This document shows positions 53,888 through 62,855 of a stretch of DNA of 64,000 nucleotides, piece after piece. Location: contig NZ_JSXI01000079.1 in NCBI RefSeq assembly GCF_000803065.1, positions 1 to 64,000 on the forward strand, read 5' to 3'. The translations under genes were made by a program, and so were the position numbers. The DNA comes from Sphingomonas sp. ERG5 (GTDB taxonomy: Bacteria; Pseudomonadota; Alphaproteobacteria; Sphingomonadales; Sphingomonadaceae). The notes under the pieces are model-generated. The model saw only the letters and a list, made by a program, of their open reading frames with translations, did not search any database and had not been told where the DNA came from. Within the stretch, counting starts at the first letter, position 1; each line of letters begins with the position of its first letter.

Positions 53888-54007
53888 ATGGAACGCGATA
53901 ATGATCTGATCGATCTCGGCACCGCCAGCATCGAGACCAAGGGCCCGCGCGGGCCCGAGCCCGATATCGGGCTTGGCAAGGTCCCGGCCGGCCTCGCCGA
54001 CGACTGA
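53888..54007 (+). CDS. Lasso peptide precursor (A)
   Basis: A 39-residue gene too short for usual ORF calls. The leader (18 residues, MERDNDLIDLGTASIETK) has the lasso hallmark Thr at position -2. The predicted core is 21 residues: it begins GPRGPEPD, so an isopeptide bond between Gly1 and Asp8 would give an eight-residue ring, and the tail runs IGLGKVP to GLADD. The pattern Gly1-x6-Asp8 with a -DD end closely resembles sphingonodin- and syanodin-type lasso peptides as I recall them. GAGGA lies eight bases before the ATG. It is followed by a hairpin and the B and C genes. Confidence 0.9.
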   Translation: MERDNDLIDLGTASIETKGPRGPEPDIGLGKVPAGLADD

Positions 54008-54017
54008 TCGCCACGGG

Positions 54018-54041
54018 ATGCGCGGTCTTGAGGCCGCGCAT
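54018..54041 (+). promoter_or_regulatory. Hairpin between lasso A and B genes
   Basis: ATGCGCGG pairs with CCGCGCAT around the loop TCTTGAGG, eleven bases after the precursor stop. No T-run follows, so it is more likely an attenuator or an RNA-stability element than a full terminator. It would favour more precursor than enzyme. It also covers a possible TTG start of B, which supports the later ATG. Confidence 0.6.
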
Positions 54042-54072
54042 CCTCGCCGTCCCCTTCTCCCGGACGCCCCCG

Positions 54073-54732
54073 ATGAGCTATGCGTTGCGCGCAGGTCTCA
54101 GCTTCTGCAGGGTTGAGGAACGGCTGCTGTTCCTCGATCTCATCGTCGACCGCTATTTCTGCTTGTCCACCGAGGCCGAACGGGCTTTTTTCCGGCTCTA
54201 TCGCGCGGAGCCGCTCGATGCGGCAGACCAAGCACGTCTCGCCCGGCTGATCGCGGCCGGACTGATCGTCGACAGCGGCCGCGCCATGATTGCTCCCTGC
54301 CCGGCCGCGCCGCCGGTTACCTACAGCCTGATCGACGCGCCGACCGCCGAACGCCGCGTCGCTGGCTGCGCCGCTGCATTGCTATCGCTGTCGCTCGCGC
54401 GGATCGAGCTCCGCATCGCCGGTATGGCAAGGGCATTGGCGCGCATCAGCCGCCGCAAACACCGTCTGCGCCGCGACGCGTGCTTCGAGCGCGTCGCACG
54501 GGTGGCCGCGGCGTTCGAGGCCGCCAACGCACTGGTCAGCGCGCATGACCGCTGCTTGCCGCGCTCACTTGCCGTCGCGCATCGGCTGATCGACGTCGGC
54601 GCAGCGCCCGATCTGGTGCTTGGCGTAAAGCTTGCGCCGTTCCGGGCGCATGCCTGGATCCAGTGCGGCGAGGCGCTGGTCAACGAGCGGCTTGAGGTCG
54701 TGCGTCAGTTCACGCCGATCCTGGTGCTGTGA
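54073..54732 (+). CDS. Lasso leader-peptidase, fused B1(RRE)-B2
   Basis: A 219-residue protein. Residues 1-80 (MSYALRAGLSFCRVEERLLF, LDLIVDRYFCLS) form the PqqD-like recognition domain that binds the leader; the rest is the transglutaminase-fold Cys protease with Cys in DRCLPRSLA (near 160) and His in FRAHAWIQ (near 192). It removes the leader after the ETK motif. A TTG at 54028 in the same frame is possible but lies in a hairpin loop. The stop overlaps the cyclase start (GTGA). Confidence 0.9.
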   Translation: MSYALRAGLSFCRVEERLLFLDLIVDRYFCLSTEAERAFFRLYRAEPLDAADQARLARLIAAGLIVDSGRAMIAPCPAAPPVTYSLIDAPTAERRVAGCAAALLSLSLARIELRIAGMARALARISRRKHRLRRDACFERVARVAAAFEAANALVSAHDRCLPRSLAVAHRLIDVGAAPDLVLGVKLAPFRAHAWIQCGEALVNERLEVVRQFTPILVL

Positions 54733-56486
54733 CCGGGGCGCGGTTCATCCTCGGCCTGGACTTTGGCGGGGATGGCGAACGCCGGCTGCGGCAGCGCGTA
54801 GCGGCCGCGGGCCTTAGGCTCGCCACCGACGAACCGGGCCGGATCATCGCGGTCGCGCCCGGCACCCGCGTCATCGGGCTTGCCGAACGTGGCTGCGTCA
54901 TCGGATCGCTGTTCGCGCCAGGCACACCACAAGCACTCGACACCGTGTCCGCCAGCGCCAGCGCGGCGATCCTCGGATCGTCGGGCCAGCATCTCATCCA
55001 GGCTTATTGGGGCGATTATATCGCGGTCCTGCACCGCGGCGAGGAGGTCGTCCTCGTGCGCGGGCCGTTCGGACGCCTGCCCTGCCTGCTGGTTCGACAG
55101 CAGAGCGGATGGATCGCCGCGTCGGACATCGACGCACTGCGGCTCGGCGGCGCCCCGCCCTTCTCGCTCGACACTGACGCGATCGCGCGGCAGCTGATCG
55201 CCGGCGACCTGCGCCGCAACGCGACCTGTCTTACGGGCATCGAGGAGATGCGCGGCGGCGACAGGGTTACGGTCACCAAGGGCGCGATCGTCCGTGAGCG
55301 GATCTGGACGCCCTGGACCTTCGCGGCGCCGGCGCGGCGGATCGACGACCAGGCCGAGGCGGAACGCCGCCTGCGCGACCAGGCGCTGGCCTGCGTCGCG
55401 CGGCGCACCCATGCAGCGGCAAAGCCCTTGCTCCTGCTGTCGGGCGGGCTCGATTCCTCGATCGTTGCCGCGAGCCTCGCCGCTGCGGGCCGCGATTTCG
55501 CCTGTCTCAACCTGACAACCCTCAACCCGGCCGGCGACGAGCGTGGCTATGCCCGCGCGGTTGCCGCACGGATTAATCGACACCTTGTCGAGCGTGACAT
55601 GGCCGAGGGCTTCCCCGATATCGTGCGGCTGGCAGCGGTACGCCTGCCTCGCCCGGTGGCCCGGAGCTTCGAGCAGCACGCTTATGGCCTCGCGCTCGAG
55701 CAGGCGGCGGCGCTCGGCTGCGATGCGCTGGTCGATGGCGGCGGCGGCGACAATGTCTTCTGCTCGCTGCAATCGGCCTCACCGGCGGCCGACTGTCTGC
55801 TCGATCTCCAGGGGCGCCCCGACTTCTGGCGCTTGTGCGGCGATATCGGCCGGCTCGCCGAAACCTCGCGCTGGACTGTCGCCTGGCGCGCGTTCCACCG
55901 GTCACGACGGGCCAGACAGCCATCACATTGGCCCACCGATCTCCGCTTCCTCCATATCGATGCGAAACCGCTCGCCGCGACAGCGATCGATCATCCGTGG
56001 CTCGACGAGGATGCGCTCGCGCTGCCCGGACGTGCCGGCCACATCGCGATGCTGGTGGCCGCACAGGGTTATGCCGAAGACGGACCGCATGGCACCAAGC
56101 ACAACGCGATCTCGCCGCTGGTCGCGCAGCCGCTGATCGAGCATTGCTTGCGGATTCCGAGCTGGCACTGGTTCGCCAACGGCCGCAATCGCGCGGCGGC
56201 GCGGCGCGCGTTCGCGGCGTTGCTGCCCACCGAGGTCGCCTGGCGCGAGAGCAAGGGGTCGCCCGACAGCCTGCTCGCACGGCTGTTCGAGACCAACCGC
56301 GCGTTGCTGCGCGACCATCTCGGCGACGGACTGCTCGCGACGGCCAGGATCATCGACCGCGACGCGGTGATTGCCGCGATCGACGACCCGCGCCCGGCGC
56401 ACGGCACCGGGTTCGGACGGATCCTGCAACTGGCCGACACCGAGAGCTGGGCACGCGGCGTGGCGGACCCGGGTGAAGCAGCCTGA
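54729..56486 (+). CDS. Lasso cyclase, Asn-synthetase-like (C)
   Basis: A 585-residue adenylating cyclase that activates the Asp8 side chain and forms the macrolactam with Gly1. The ATP pyrophosphatase loop is LLSGGLDSSIVAAS (near residue 237). The glutaminase N-terminal half is retained without the catalytic Cys at position 2 (the protein begins MTGARF), as in lasso cyclases. GTG 54729 overlaps the B stop. It ends 57 bases before the convergent isopeptidase gene. Confidence 0.92.
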   Translation: MTGARFILGLDFGGDGERRLRQRVAAAGLRLATDEPGRIIAVAPGTRVIGLAERGCVIGSLFAPGTPQALDTVSASASAAILGSSGQHLIQAYWGDYIAVLHRGEEVVLVRGPFGRLPCLLVRQQSGWIAASDIDALRLGGAPPFSLDTDAIARQLIAGDLRRNATCLTGIEEMRGGDRVTVTKGAIVRERIWTPWTFAAPARRIDDQAEAERRLRDQALACVARRTHAAAKPLLLLSGGLDSSIVAASLAAAGRDFACLNLTTLNPAGDERGYARAVAARINRHLVERDMAEGFPDIVRLAAVRLPRPVARSFEQHAYGLALEQAAALGCDALVDGGGGDNVFCSLQSASPAADCLLDLQGRPDFWRLCGDIGRLAETSRWTVAWRAFHRSRRARQPSHWPTDLRFLHIDAKPLAATAIDHPWLDEDALALPGRAGHIAMLVAAQGYAEDGPHGTKHNAISPLVAQPLIEHCLRIPSWHWFANGRNRAAARRAFAALLPTEVAWRESKGSPDSLLARLFETNRALLRDHLGDGLLATARIIDRDAVIAAIDDPRPAHGTGFGRILQLADTESWARGVADPGEAA

Positions 56487-56543
56487 GGCGTCGCCCGACA
56501 ACCGCTGCCGAGCGGCGAAGACACCACCGGCCTGAGCTCGCCT

Positions 56544-58643
56544 TTAGGGACCGACAACAATCGGCGCGGCTCGAAATCGCTCCCAGCGCTCATATTGCGC
56601 CCGCTTCTCCGGTACCGGGTCCTCGTAACCGCGCAGCCAGAATGCGAACCAGTCGATATTGCGGTCATAGACCGCGAGCCGGTGGATCGGCTGCACCTTG
56701 TTGTGAAACTCCTGCGGGTAGACATGCATCTCGACCGGCTTGCCGGCTTCGCGCAGCGCGCCATAGGATTCAAGCGCCAAATGTGCCTCGCGGTCGGCGA
56801 GCTGGAACAGGATCGGCGTGGTGATGGCGCGCGCGTTCACCGACAGCGAGATCGGCGTCCAATAGGCACGGTCGTTATCGACCGAGCGCGGATAGCCGGA
56901 GCGGCGATTCTCCCCGCCCCAGGCTTCGCCACCCAGAACAAGCGAGGTCAGACGGTCGTCGCAGCAGGTGCTCATCGCGGCCGCCGCGAAGCGCTTCGAA
57001 TTGACCAACGCGAACTCGACGATCGAGGCGCCGTCGCTCAAGCCGGTGATGCCGATCCGGGCGGGGTCGATCTTGCCGGTGGCGACTGCCGTGTCGATGC
57101 CGGTCATCAGCGCCGACTGGACGCTGCGCCGCTCGGCCCAGTCGCGCTGCAGTTCGGTCAGCACCCCGTCCCAGCTGGTCAGCCCGGGCACCGACACCGC
57201 GACCTCGGGCGGGCGTTCGAAGCTCAGCACCGCGAACCCCTTCGCCGCCAGCGGGAAGATCGGATATTCGTCGCCGGTGCCGCCGCGTAGGAATCCGCGG
57301 CTGTGATAGGTCACGATAATCAGCGGCAGCCGGGCCTTGCCGTCATAGCCGGGCGGCAGCACCAGATCGCCCCAGCTCGGCAGGCCGCGATCGTTGGAAA
57401 AACGCAAGCGCTCGACCCGCCCCAGGCGGACCTGCGCGAACTCGGGATTGGGATCGAAGATCAACCGGTCCCGCCCCGTCCTTAGATCGATCGCGACGAT
57501 GCGACGCGGCGCGCTGGCATTCTCACGGCCGCAGATCAGGTCGGCCCTGGCCTGAATGCAGCCGGAGAGGCTGTCGCTGGTGCGCAAGATGGTGGTGAGC
57601 CGGTTGCTGCCCGGCACCCAGCGGTAGAGCACCACGTCCTCGCCGCGCCAGCCCGCGCGGGTGAGGAAGATGATCGACCGTCGGTCCCAGAAAATCCGCG
57701 AGATCCGGCCCGTGCATCCGGCAAGGCGGCACGCGGTCTTCCGGCCACGGCTATCTGCTGCCCAGAGCCGATGTTCCGCAATCGGATGCGGGCTGACCGG
57801 CTCGGTCCACGCCCGAGCGCCGCTTCCCGACTCCGCGGCCAGGTCAAAGGGCCGGTCCGGCGCGGGCGGGGGCACGACCAGCGCCTGTTCGGCGGCGGTC
57901 GCCTCGCGCGCCGTCCCCGTCGCCAGCTCGACGCGGAAAACGCCGATCGGCAAATCCCTGACCCATGGATTGGGGCGCCAGCTGATGTTGGGGACCGTTC
58001 GTGCGTCATAGCGCCAGCCTGTCTCTCCCTCGCGATCAATCGCGCGTTCGGCCGCCACCTGGCTGGCCCGCGCGGTATAGACGATCGCGGCTCTGTCCGG
58101 TGTCCACGCGAAATCCACGACGTCGACCGGTCCGTGCGTCACTTGCGTGGCGCCGCTGCCATCGACGGCGGTGCGCGCAAGCTGGGCAACGCCATCGACC
58201 AGCTTGCGCCATGCGATGGAGCGACCATCCGGCGACCAGAGTGGCGTGATCTGGTCGGGAAAGCCGGTGGCGATAAACAGGCCGCGGAAATTTCCGGCAA
58301 AGACCGGCGGACTGCCGCCGCGATCGAGGATGCGCGGTCTTCCGTCGCCATGGGCCGGGATCGACACCAGCGCGCTGCACACCGAATTGCTCACCGGATC
58401 GCCTCGGGTGATGACAAAAGCGAGGCTGCGCCCGTCGGGCGAGAGCGCATAGGGACTGGTCGCCACGTCGGTGACATCGGGTTCACCGACATCGCGAAGG
58501 CGCACGAGATCGCGCGTGGTGATGTCGCGAACCGTGCCGGTCGCGGACGCGGCCGGCAGCAAATCGTCACAGGCCGCCCGTGCGGTCGACGCCCCGACCG
58601 CTGCAACCGCAAGGGCGAGCGCGCTTGCGACTCCCCTCACCAT
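56544..58643 (-). CDS. Lasso peptide isopeptidase (S9 family)
   Basis: A 699-residue secreted prolyl-oligopeptidase-type hydrolase. A signal peptide (about 1-22, ending ARAA) leads to the beta-propeller half (SPDGRSLAFVI, SPDGRSIAWR) and the alpha/beta-hydrolase half, with Ser in GLSDGAS (near 537), Asp in LADREAH (near 616) and His in YPQEFHNK (near 646). This is the AtxE-type family that opens the isopeptide ring of imported lasso peptides. Its start overlaps the receptor stop by seven bases. Confidence 0.88.
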   Translation of the reverse strand: MVRGVASALALAVAAVGASTARAACDDLLPAASATGTVRDITTRDLVRLRDVGEPDVTDVATSPYALSPDGRSLAFVITRGDPVSNSVCSALVSIPAHGDGRPRILDRGGSPPVFAGNFRGLFIATGFPDQITPLWSPDGRSIAWRKLVDGVAQLARTAVDGSGATQVTHGPVDVVDFAWTPDRAAIVYTARASQVAAERAIDREGETGWRYDARTVPNISWRPNPWVRDLPIGVFRVELATGTAREATAAEQALVVPPPAPDRPFDLAAESGSGARAWTEPVSPHPIAEHRLWAADSRGRKTACRLAGCTGRISRIFWDRRSIIFLTRAGWRGEDVVLYRWVPGSNRLTTILRTSDSLSGCIQARADLICGRENASAPRRIVAIDLRTGRDRLIFDPNPEFAQVRLGRVERLRFSNDRGLPSWGDLVLPPGYDGKARLPLIIVTYHSRGFLRGGTGDEYPIFPLAAKGFAVLSFERPPEVAVSVPGLTSWDGVLTELQRDWAERRSVQSALMTGIDTAVATGKIDPARIGITGLSDGASIVEFALVNSKRFAAAAMSTCCDDRLTSLVLGGEAWGGENRRSGYPRSVDNDRAYWTPISLSVNARAITTPILFQLADREAHLALESYGALREAGKPVEMHVYPQEFHNKVQPIHRLAVYDRNIDWFAFWLRGYEDPVPEKRAQYERWERFRAAPIVVGP

Positions 58644-61180
58644 GATTTGGTCACCGTCAGGCTGAGGACACGGCCGAACGGCGAGTAATTGGTGCTGTCG
58701 TAAGGCGTGTCCATGAACAGCCGCGTGGCGATCGGTGCGGGCTTGGCGTTGAGCAGATTCTGCGCCGAGGCGATGATGTCGATCCCATCGAGCAGGCGGC
58801 GCCCGGGCGATCGCCGATAGCGCAGGGTCAGATCGACCGGCGCCATGCCGGCGATGCGCGGTGCCGGCGATACTCGCGTGTCGCGCACCGGGCCGATATA
58901 GTTGAGCGCGGCGGTCACGGTGAGGGCGCCGCCGGTCCAGCCGACCTCACCCCGTCCGCGCAGGTGCGGCGGGTTGAACAACACTCCGGCAAGCCGCGTG
59001 ACCGGCAACTCTGGGGAAATCTGCTGGCGACTGTCGAGCCAGCTCAGATTGAGCGTGGTGCTCAGGCTGCCGCCGCCGAGTGCGAACTTGTAGCGGCCGA
59101 GCACGTCCACGCCGTGCGCCGCCTGGCGGCCGGCATTGACATTGCTGTTGTCGATGATCGCCACCACGCCCGCCGGGTCGTAACCGCCGCTCGAGGCGTT
59201 GATGAACGACGCCGCCTGGGCGAGCGCCGCGGCCAGCATGCCCGGTGTGGGATCCGAGGTGACGCGATCGCGATAGCGCGGATCGGACAGCGCCATGCTT
59301 TCGAACAGAATCGGGGTCACGATCCGATCGCGATAACGGACGTCGAACCAGCTGATCTCGAGCTCGGCGCCGGCAAGCGCGCGTGGGTGGATCGCAAGCG
59401 TCGCCGACCAGTTGGTCGAGCGCTCGGGCTTGAGTCCTGGATTGCCGCCAACCAGCAGGATCGCGGTAGCCCCGCCCGCGCCGGCACCGCCAAGCGTCGC
59501 GGCATCGTAGAGCAAGGCGGTGCGCGGCGAATATTGCTCGTAGAGCGTCGCGGCGCGGAATGAGCGGCCCCAGCTGCCCTTGAGCGAGACGTCGGGAGTC
59601 GGCGCATAGATGATGCCGAACTTGGGCGTGACGACCGTCGCCAGCCCCGGGTAACGCTCGTAGCGCGCCGCGATACTGAGATCGAGCCGATCGACCAGCG
59701 GCACCTTCTGGGCGGGCCCGATCAGCGGCAGGCTCAGTTCGGCGAAACCATATACGCTGTCCTGGCCGCGTTCGATACGCTCGGCGGCACCGCGGCTCGA
59801 TAGGCGTTCGAAGCCATTGCGGCGAAATCCCGCGCCGACCGCGAGCTTGACCGCGCCGCCCGGCAGGTCGACCACCTTGCCGTTGCCCGACAGCTCCACA
59901 TTTTCGGCGGTGTTGCGATAGGCTCCCGAGCCGGCATCGAGCGTGGTCGGACCGAAAAAATAGGTGCCGCCATAGCGGACCCGGTTCCAGCCATAGCTGC
60001 CCGCGAGCGTCGCTTGCCAGTCCCCGGGTAGCACGAGCTTGAAGGACGGGGCGAGCGTCCAGGATTCGGTATCATTGCGTCCTTCAAACCGGCTGATCGA
60101 CAGATTGCCCGAGGGATCGAGCGGTGCGCTGAGCGCATGCCAGCGCGTGTTGTAGAGCCCGTCGAGATCGAAGGTGAGGCCAGGCACGATCTCCTGGCGC
60201 AAGGTCAGCGCCGCATTATGGTGCCGGAGATAAGGGAACAACGTGACCCCGGGCGTGCGCGTCGCGGCATAGGAGCGCTGATCGGCCATGATCGGCGTCG
60301 AGCGGGCATATTCATAGGCGAGAAGCGCGCTCCCCGATGACCAGACTCGCCCCGCGGTCGCACCATATTGTTGCTGGAAATTACCGCCGTCGGTCGAGCC
60401 GGCCACGCGCCCGCTGGTCTCGAGCCCGTTGAAGTCGCGTCTCAGGAGGATGTTGACGACACCCGCCACGGCGTCCGAGCCGAACAGCGCCGAGGCGCCG
60501 TCCGGCACCACGTCGATCCGCTCGATCGCGCCGAACGGGATCGCCGAAACGTCAACGCTTTGCAATGCTCCGTCATAGCTCAAACGCCGGCCATCGAGCA
60601 GCGTGAGCGTGGCATCGCTCCCCAGCCCGCGCAAATTGACCGAGGATCCGCCGGCGAGATCGGCGCCCTTGCCTTCCGGCACATTGGCGCCGATTCCCAC
60701 ATTCTGTCCGCCACCGAAATTCTGCGGCAAGGCGCGGAACATGTCGGCCGCGCTCGACTGGCCGGCGTTGCGCATCGCCTCGCGGTCGACCCGGATCGTG
60801 GTCGACGCCACGACGGCACCGCGGATTCGCGTCCCGGTGACGGTGATGTCGCCTTCGTTCGCGGCGCTGGTGGCGATCGCGCGGATCGCGATGCCGTTGC
60901 CGACCGTGACCGCCTCGAGACCGGAATCGGCGAGCAGACCGGCGATCGCCTCGTCGAAGCTCATCTCGCCATCAAGTGCCGGCGCGGTCCGTCCGGTGAC
61001 GAGCGCGGCGTCGACCGCGACGCTACGGTCGAAGGTGTGCGCGATGGTGCGCAGCGACGCCGCGAGCGGTTGCGCCGGCAAATGGACCACACGGCGCCCG
61101 GTGTCCTGGGCTGCGGCCGGCAGGGGCGCCAGGCAAGCGATCGCGGCCATGCCGCAGCCGATTAGATAGGTGTTGCGCAT
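58637..61180 (-). CDS. STN-domain TonB-dependent receptor/transducer
   Basis: A protein of about 847 residues. Signal peptide (MRNTYLIGCGMAAIACLAPL), then the secretin/TonB short N-terminal domain (about residues 30-100: VVHLPAQPLAASLRTIAHTF, MSFDEAIAGLLADSGL), plug and barrel ending in Trp (LTVTKSW). The STN domain links ligand binding to FecR. AAGGAG precedes the ATG. It lies between FecR and the isopeptidase and would import the lasso peptide. Confidence 0.9.
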   Translation of the reverse strand: MRNTYLIGCGMAAIACLAPLPAAAQDTGRRVVHLPAQPLAASLRTIAHTFDRSVAVDAALVTGRTAPALDGEMSFDEAIAGLLADSGLEAVTVGNGIAIRAIATSAANEGDITVTGTRIRGAVVASTTIRVDREAMRNAGQSSAADMFRALPQNFGGGQNVGIGANVPEGKGADLAGGSSVNLRGLGSDATLTLLDGRRLSYDGALQSVDVSAIPFGAIERIDVVPDGASALFGSDAVAGVVNILLRRDFNGLETSGRVAGSTDGGNFQQQYGATAGRVWSSGSALLAYEYARSTPIMADQRSYAATRTPGVTLFPYLRHHNAALTLRQEIVPGLTFDLDGLYNTRWHALSAPLDPSGNLSISRFEGRNDTESWTLAPSFKLVLPGDWQATLAGSYGWNRVRYGGTYFFGPTTLDAGSGAYRNTAENVELSGNGKVVDLPGGAVKLAVGAGFRRNGFERLSSRGAAERIERGQDSVYGFAELSLPLIGPAQKVPLVDRLDLSIAARYERYPGLATVVTPKFGIIYAPTPDVSLKGSWGRSFRAATLYEQYSPRTALLYDAATLGGAGAGGATAILLVGGNPGLKPERSTNWSATLAIHPRALAGAELEISWFDVRYRDRIVTPILFESMALSDPRYRDRVTSDPTPGMLAAALAQAASFINASSGGYDPAGVVAIIDNSNVNAGRQAAHGVDVLGRYKFALGGGSLSTTLNLSWLDSRQQISPELPVTRLAGVLFNPPHLRGRGEVGWTGGALTVTAALNYIGPVRDTRVSPAPRIAGMAPVDLTLRYRRSPGRRLLDGIDIIASAQNLLNAKPAPIATRLFMDTPYDSTNYSPFGRVLSLTVTKSW

Positions 61181-61249
61181 CTCTCTCCTTTCGGGCTCGT
61201 GTCCATGCACGGCCCTTCCAGAGGCGAGACGCCGGGGAGGCAATTGACC

Positions 61250-62263
61250 CTATGGTTTTTTTGGATCCACCACGGACGACGCGCGGGGGGCGATGACAAG
61301 GTCCGCCCTTCCCTCGCTCCGCACCGCGAGATCGAAGGTCGCGGCGAGGGTAGCGGCAAATTCCTCAGGATCGTCGCGGCGGAACGCACCGGTCACCAGA
61401 AAATGCCGGCCCTCCACGCCTTCGACATGGATCGGCCGGACGCCGCCGCGATTGAAAGCGGCGACCGCGGTATCGAGCGGCATCGCATCGAACTCGATCA
61501 TCGCCTCGGGCCAGCGGGTGTCGAGCGCAGACGCCGCGACCGGCTCGGTGAGCGTGCCGCCGACAAGCATGACCTTTTGCCCAGGGATGAGATGACGGAC
61601 ATGGACGGCCCGATCGCCGGCCGCGCCATCCCGCACCTCCACCGCGCCGCGCAGCAATAGTATCTCGATGCCCTCAGGCGCTAACGCCACATCGAACATC
61701 GTGCCGTGCGCGATGACGCTGCCGCCGCCGGCGTCCACCACGAACGGCCGTAGCGGGTCATGCGAGACGTCGAACCGTGCGCGCCCGGTGAGCAAGTGCA
61801 AGCGTCGCGCGACGCCGCTGAAAGCGATGGCGAGACGCGATCCGCGGTCAAGGATCACGCGCGAGCCATCGACGAGTCTCAGCATCCGTGGCGCGGTGGC
61901 CGCTATCACCTCGGTCCGCGTGAGGTCCGGCCGGACCTCCCGCAGAGACCAGGCGGCCCGCCCGATCAGGGATGCTCCAAGCGCGATGGAGAGCAGTATG
62001 CTTGCGACCAGTGCGATCGTTCGAACGGAATAGCCATGGTCGATGCGGGCACGGTTGAGGTTGCGCCTCTGGCCCGTCGCGGTGTTGGCGAGGAACTTTG
62101 CCTGGTCCCAGCTCCGCGCCAGATGGTCATAGGCCGCGGCATGGACCGGATCGGCGTACCACGCGACAAAGGAGGCGCGCAGGCGATCGCCGTCCGGTCC
62201 GCGCAGCCGGGCGAACCAGTCGGCGGCCTCCTTCTCGATGCTCATCGAACGGTCGTTCCGCAT
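61250..62263 (-). CDS. FecR-type anti-sigma/sigma regulator
   Basis: A 337-residue FecR protein: N-terminal cytoplasmic DUF4880 segment (EKEAADWFARLRGPDGDRLR), one membrane helix near 88-108 (LVASILLSIALGASLIG), and periplasmic FecR domains (VIAATAPRMLRLVDGSRVIL, ...). It relays binding of ligand to the STN receptor to the sigma factor. It starts ten bases after the sigma gene; ATG 62245 is an alternative start. Confidence 0.88.
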   Translation of the reverse strand: MRNDRSMSIEKEAADWFARLRGPDGDRLRASFVAWYADPVHAAAYDHLARSWDQAKFLANTATGQRRNLNRARIDHGYSVRTIALVASILLSIALGASLIGRAAWSLREVRPDLTRTEVIAATAPRMLRLVDGSRVILDRGSRLAIAFSGVARRLHLLTGRARFDVSHDPLRPFVVDAGGGSVIAHGTMFDVALAPEGIEILLLRGAVEVRDGAAGDRAVHVRHLIPGQKVMLVGGTLTEPVAASALDTRWPEAMIEFDAMPLDTAVAAFNRGGVRPIHVEGVEGRHFLVTGAFRRDDPEEFAATLAATFDLAVRSEGRADLVIAPRASSVVDPKKP

Positions 62264-62273
62264 AGCCCCGTCA

Positions 62274-62855
62274 TCACTCGCTCAAATGGCGGCCGAGATA
62301 GGCGATCGCCCGGCTCATATGCTTTTCGACGGTCTTGATGCTCAAGCCCATCCGAGACGCGATTTCTGCATAGCTGAAACCATCGATCCGGTGGGCGAGG
62401 AAAATCTCGCGCGTACGCGGATGAAGGTGCGCGACAATCGACTCCAGTCGCCGCAGCATGTCACGCGCTTCAAGCGCCGCGATCTGATCGGGGGCAACGA
62501 GCGGGAGATCGTCGGCACATAGATGGAGGTGTGCCGATCGCCGGTCGGCGGCGCGTGCCTCGTCGCGGATCAAGTTGCGTGCCGCTCGCTGGAGATAGGC
62601 GTCGGGCGCGGCGATCGTCGCGATCGCCCCGGATGCGCGCGCGGCGAGGCGCAGGAAGAGTTGCTGGATGATGTCCGGTGCCAGTTCTCCTCGGGTGCGG
62701 CGGCGAGCGAAGCGCAGCAGCTTCGGGCGATGCGCGCGATAAAGCAGGTCGAGGGTGACCGCAGCGGATGGCACTGAAACATCGTGCGGCGGCAACGGAT
62801 CGCCTTCGGCGATCGGTTCGACCGGCGCAGCCTGCTCACCAAGATTCAAGCGCAT
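62274..62855 (-). CDS. FecI-type ECF sigma factor
   Basis: A sigma factor of about 193 residues: region 2 (LLRFARRRTRGELAPDIIQQ) and region 4 (LHPRTREIFLAHRIDGFSYA, SRMGLSIKTVEKHM). I chose ATG 62855 (MRLNLGEQAAP), since the frame upstream lacks homology. It is the first gene of the minus-strand uptake block, so it probably directs transcription of fecR, receptor and isopeptidase and may auto-regulate. Confidence 0.88.
   Translation of the reverse strand: MRLNLGEQAAPVEPIAEGDPLPPHDVSVPSAAVTLDLLYRAHRPKLLRFARRRTRGELAPDIIQQLFLRLAARASGAIATIAAPDAYLQRAARNLIRDEARAADRRSAHLHLCADDLPLVAPDQIAALEARDMLRRLESIVAHLHPRTREIFLAHRIDGFSYAEIASRMGLSIKTVEKHMSRAIAYLGRHLSE

Noticed and set aside
54028..54072. TTG-initiated extension of the lasso B protein
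   Set aside because: The TTG is in the loop of a stable hairpin and the added 15 residues lie outside the domain; ATG 54073 gives the usual family start.
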